Shown here in pieces: positions 5,534 through 6,662 of a stretch of 6,662 bases of DNA. Under the pieces are notes generated by a model. The model ran no database searches. It saw only the letters and a list, made by a program, of their open reading frames with translations, and was not told the DNA's origin. Each line of letters starts with the position of its first letter. Positions within the stretch are counted from its first letter, which is position 1. Where the stretch lies: assembly GCA_964489695.1 (NCBI GenBank), contig CAZAZP010000038.1, positions 1 through 6,662 on the forward strand. The letters run 5' to 3'. The position numbers and the translations under genes are program-made. The DNA comes from CAYUXU01 sp964489695 (GTDB lineage: Bacteria; Bacillota_I; Bacilli_A; Erysipelotrichales; Erysipelotrichaceae).

Positions 5534-6259
5534 ATGAAAATTATTGTTGTTAAAGATTATGCGGCAATGAGTGAGCAAGCCTTTGCGTTAATTAAAGAGT
5601 TAGTCACAAATAATCCAAAAGCTACGATTGGTTTTGCCACCGGGAGTACCCCAATTGGCTTATACCAATTAATGATGGCTGATCACCAAGCTACCGGCAC
5701 GAGCTATCAAGGGATTACGGCCTTAAATTTGGACGAATATCTCGGCTTACCAGCGGGCCATGCTGAAAGCTATGCGACGTTTATGCGGAAGAATCTATTT
5801 GATGGAATTGATATTAACTTAAGTCAAACCTATATTCCAGATGGCACCGCAAGTGACCCTGCGGCAGAAGCTGTTCGCTATGAAAAATTACTAAGTGAGC
5901 ATCCAGTGGACTTACAAATCACCGGAATTGGTAGTAATGGTCATATTGGTTTTAATGAACCCGGGACACCCTTTACTAGTCGGACTAGTGTAGTTGATTT
6001 AGCTGCTTCCACGATTGCGGATAATGCCCGCTTTTTTGCTGATGACTTGAGCCAAGTACCAACCCAAGCGATTTCGATGGGCATTGCCTCCATCTTATCC
6101 GCTAAAACCGTGTTATTACTTGCCAGTGGTGAAAATAAAGCCGAAGCCATTTATCAAGCGATTAAAGGTCCAATTATTGAACAAATGCCTGCTAGTAGCT
6201 TACAAAATCATCCTGATGCCATCTTTATTTTAGATGAAGCTGCTGCCAGTAAACTTTAG
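5534..6259 (+). CDS. nagB: Glucosamine-6-phosphate deaminase, 241 aa
   Basis: The enzyme converts glucosamine-6-phosphate to fructose-6-phosphate and ammonia, feeding amino sugars into glycolysis. Key motifs are ATGSTP (35-40, phosphate binding), LNLDEY (64-69; Asp67 general base) and GIGSNGHIGFNEPG (131-144; catalytic His137, Glu142). Asn135 stands where the E. coli enzyme has Asp141, as is usual in Gram-positive NagB. At 241 aa it belongs to the short form, which lacks the C-terminal part of the allosteric E. coli enzyme, so regulation by GlcNAc-6-phosphate is unlikely. The start is supported by AGAGGAAG (5524-5531). It follows the epimerase gene by 12 nt and is the last gene of the operon. 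nagA is not in the window. No terminator is visible after it, so transcripts may run on into the thioredoxin gene. Confidence 0.95.
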   Translation: MKIIVVKDYAAMSEQAFALIKELVTNNPKATIGFATGSTPIGLYQLMMADHQATGTSYQGITALNLDEYLGLPAGHAESYATFMRKNLFDGIDINLSQTYIPDGTASDPAAEAVRYEKLLSEHPVDLQITGIGSNGHIGFNEPGTPFTSRTSVVDLAASTIADNARFFADDLSQVPTQAISMGIASILSAKTVLLLASGENKAEAIYQAIKGPIIEQMPASSLQNHPDAIFILDEAAASKL

Positions 6260-6287
6260 GCATTTTAATAGTTATTTCGTGAATTTG

Positions 6288-6296
6288 TGTTATAAT
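6288..6296 (+). promoter_or_regulatory. Extended -10 promoter of the thioredoxin gene
   Basis: TGT followed directly by a perfect TATAAT (6291-6296) forms an extended -10 element. No good -35 box lies 16-18 bp upstream (ATAGTT or similar), which extended -10 promoters tolerate. Transcription would start near 6303, giving a leader of about 18 nt. Confidence 0.72.
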
Positions 6297-6320
6297 CAAG
6301 CGTGAAAGTTGGTGAATTAA

Positions 6321-6632
6321 ATGAAGAAAATTACAACAAATGAGTTCGATCAAGCCATTAGTGAAGGAATTGTCTTAGTTGATTTCTATGCTGATTGGTG
6401 TGGTCCTTGTAAAATGCTCAGCCCATTATTAGAAGATCTAAGTGCCGATTACAACGGTAAAATTGACTTTAATAAAGTTGATGTGGATGTTGAAGGTGCG
6501 TTAGCTGAAAGATTTGGCATTATGTCAATTCCAACAGTCAAAATCTTTAAAGATGGTCAAGAAATTAAATCATTCATGGGTTACTTACCAAAACCAGCCC
6601 TTAAATCAATGCTGGATCAAGTAATTGCCTAA
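6321..6632 (+). CDS. trxA: Thioredoxin, 103 aa
   Basis: This is a small cytosolic dithiol protein that reduces disulfides in ribonucleotide reductase, methionine sulfoxide reductase and other proteins, and is itself reduced by thioredoxin reductase. The active site WCGPC is at 26-30, in the context DFYADWCGPCKML. The cis-proline is Pro71 (SIPTVKIFKDG). There is no signal peptide, and a length of 103 aa is standard for the family. The ribosome binding site is weak (GGTGA at 6311-6315). The gene has its own extended -10 promoter and a strong terminator 1-23 nt after the coding end, so it is a monocistronic unit that may also receive readthrough from nagB. Confidence 0.96.
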   Translation: MKKITTNEFDQAISEGIVLVDFYADWCGPCKMLSPLLEDLSADYNGKIDFNKVDVDVEGALAERFGIMSIPTVKIFKDGQEIKSFMGYLPKPALKSMLDQVIA

Positions 6633-6653
6633 GCACCGCGAGGTGCTTTTTTT
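6631..6653 (+). terminator. Intrinsic terminator of the thioredoxin gene
   Basis: AAGCACC (6631-6637) and GGTGCTT (6642-6648) form a 7-bp stem capped by the GNRA tetraloop GCGA, with T running from 6647 to 6653. The stem begins inside the TAA stop codon, so gene and terminator are packed without a gap. Confidence 0.95.
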
Positions 6654-6662
6654 ATCTTTAAA

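Noticed and set aside
5941..6150. Open frame of 69 aa on the minus strand
   Set aside because: It is a shadow of nagB, with no supporting signals.
1..6662. Mobile elements, CRISPR arrays, defence or toxin systems
   Set aside because: No transposase, integrase, spaced direct repeats, terminal inverted repeats or small toxin pairs were seen. Every substantial gene belongs to a known housekeeping family.

Overview
The window reads as an ordinary chromosomal segment of a low-GC Gram-positive bacterium (Bacillota, Bacilli in the broad sense). The grounds are AT-rich codon use with many TTA leucines, AGGAGG-type ribosome binding sites, close sigma-A-like promoters, a tRNA with encoded CCA, a short Gram-positive type NagB and a riboswitch-controlled metK. 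I cannot fix the genus. No mobile element, CRISPR array, phage gene or toxin-antitoxin pair was found.

Left part (1-1059): a solitary tRNA-His(GTG) lies on the minus strand with its own promoter. Diverging from it is a Cof-type HAD phosphatase gene on the plus strand, whose true start is at 259. Its open frame extends left through the tRNA, but that extension is not coding.

Middle (1037-2402): metK (S-adenosylmethionine synthetase) is on the minus strand and overlaps the HAD gene tail to tail by 23 bp. The likely terminator of the HAD gene lies inside the metK coding sequence. Upstream of metK is a SAM riboswitch of S-box (SAM-I) character with an intrinsic terminator, so SAM should shut off its own synthase. 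The aptamer is unusually compact: no P4 helix is visible, and the likely antiterminator uses the 5' strand of the aptamer. This is the most interesting element in the window.

Right part (2403-6259): five co-directional genes follow a strong promoter with spacings of 1, 17, -4 and 12 nt, so they very probably form one operon. They encode a PduL-type phosphate acyltransferase, a second Cof-type HAD phosphatase, a diacylglycerol/lipid kinase, an aldose 1-epimerase-like protein and glucosamine-6-phosphate deaminase. The set combines acyl-phosphate/acetyl-CoA exchange, sugar-phosphate handling and lipid phosphorylation, which fits fermentative sugar and amino-sugar metabolism. No dedicated pathway is proven.

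Right end (6288-6653): thioredoxin has its own extended -10 promoter and a strong GNRA-capped terminator.
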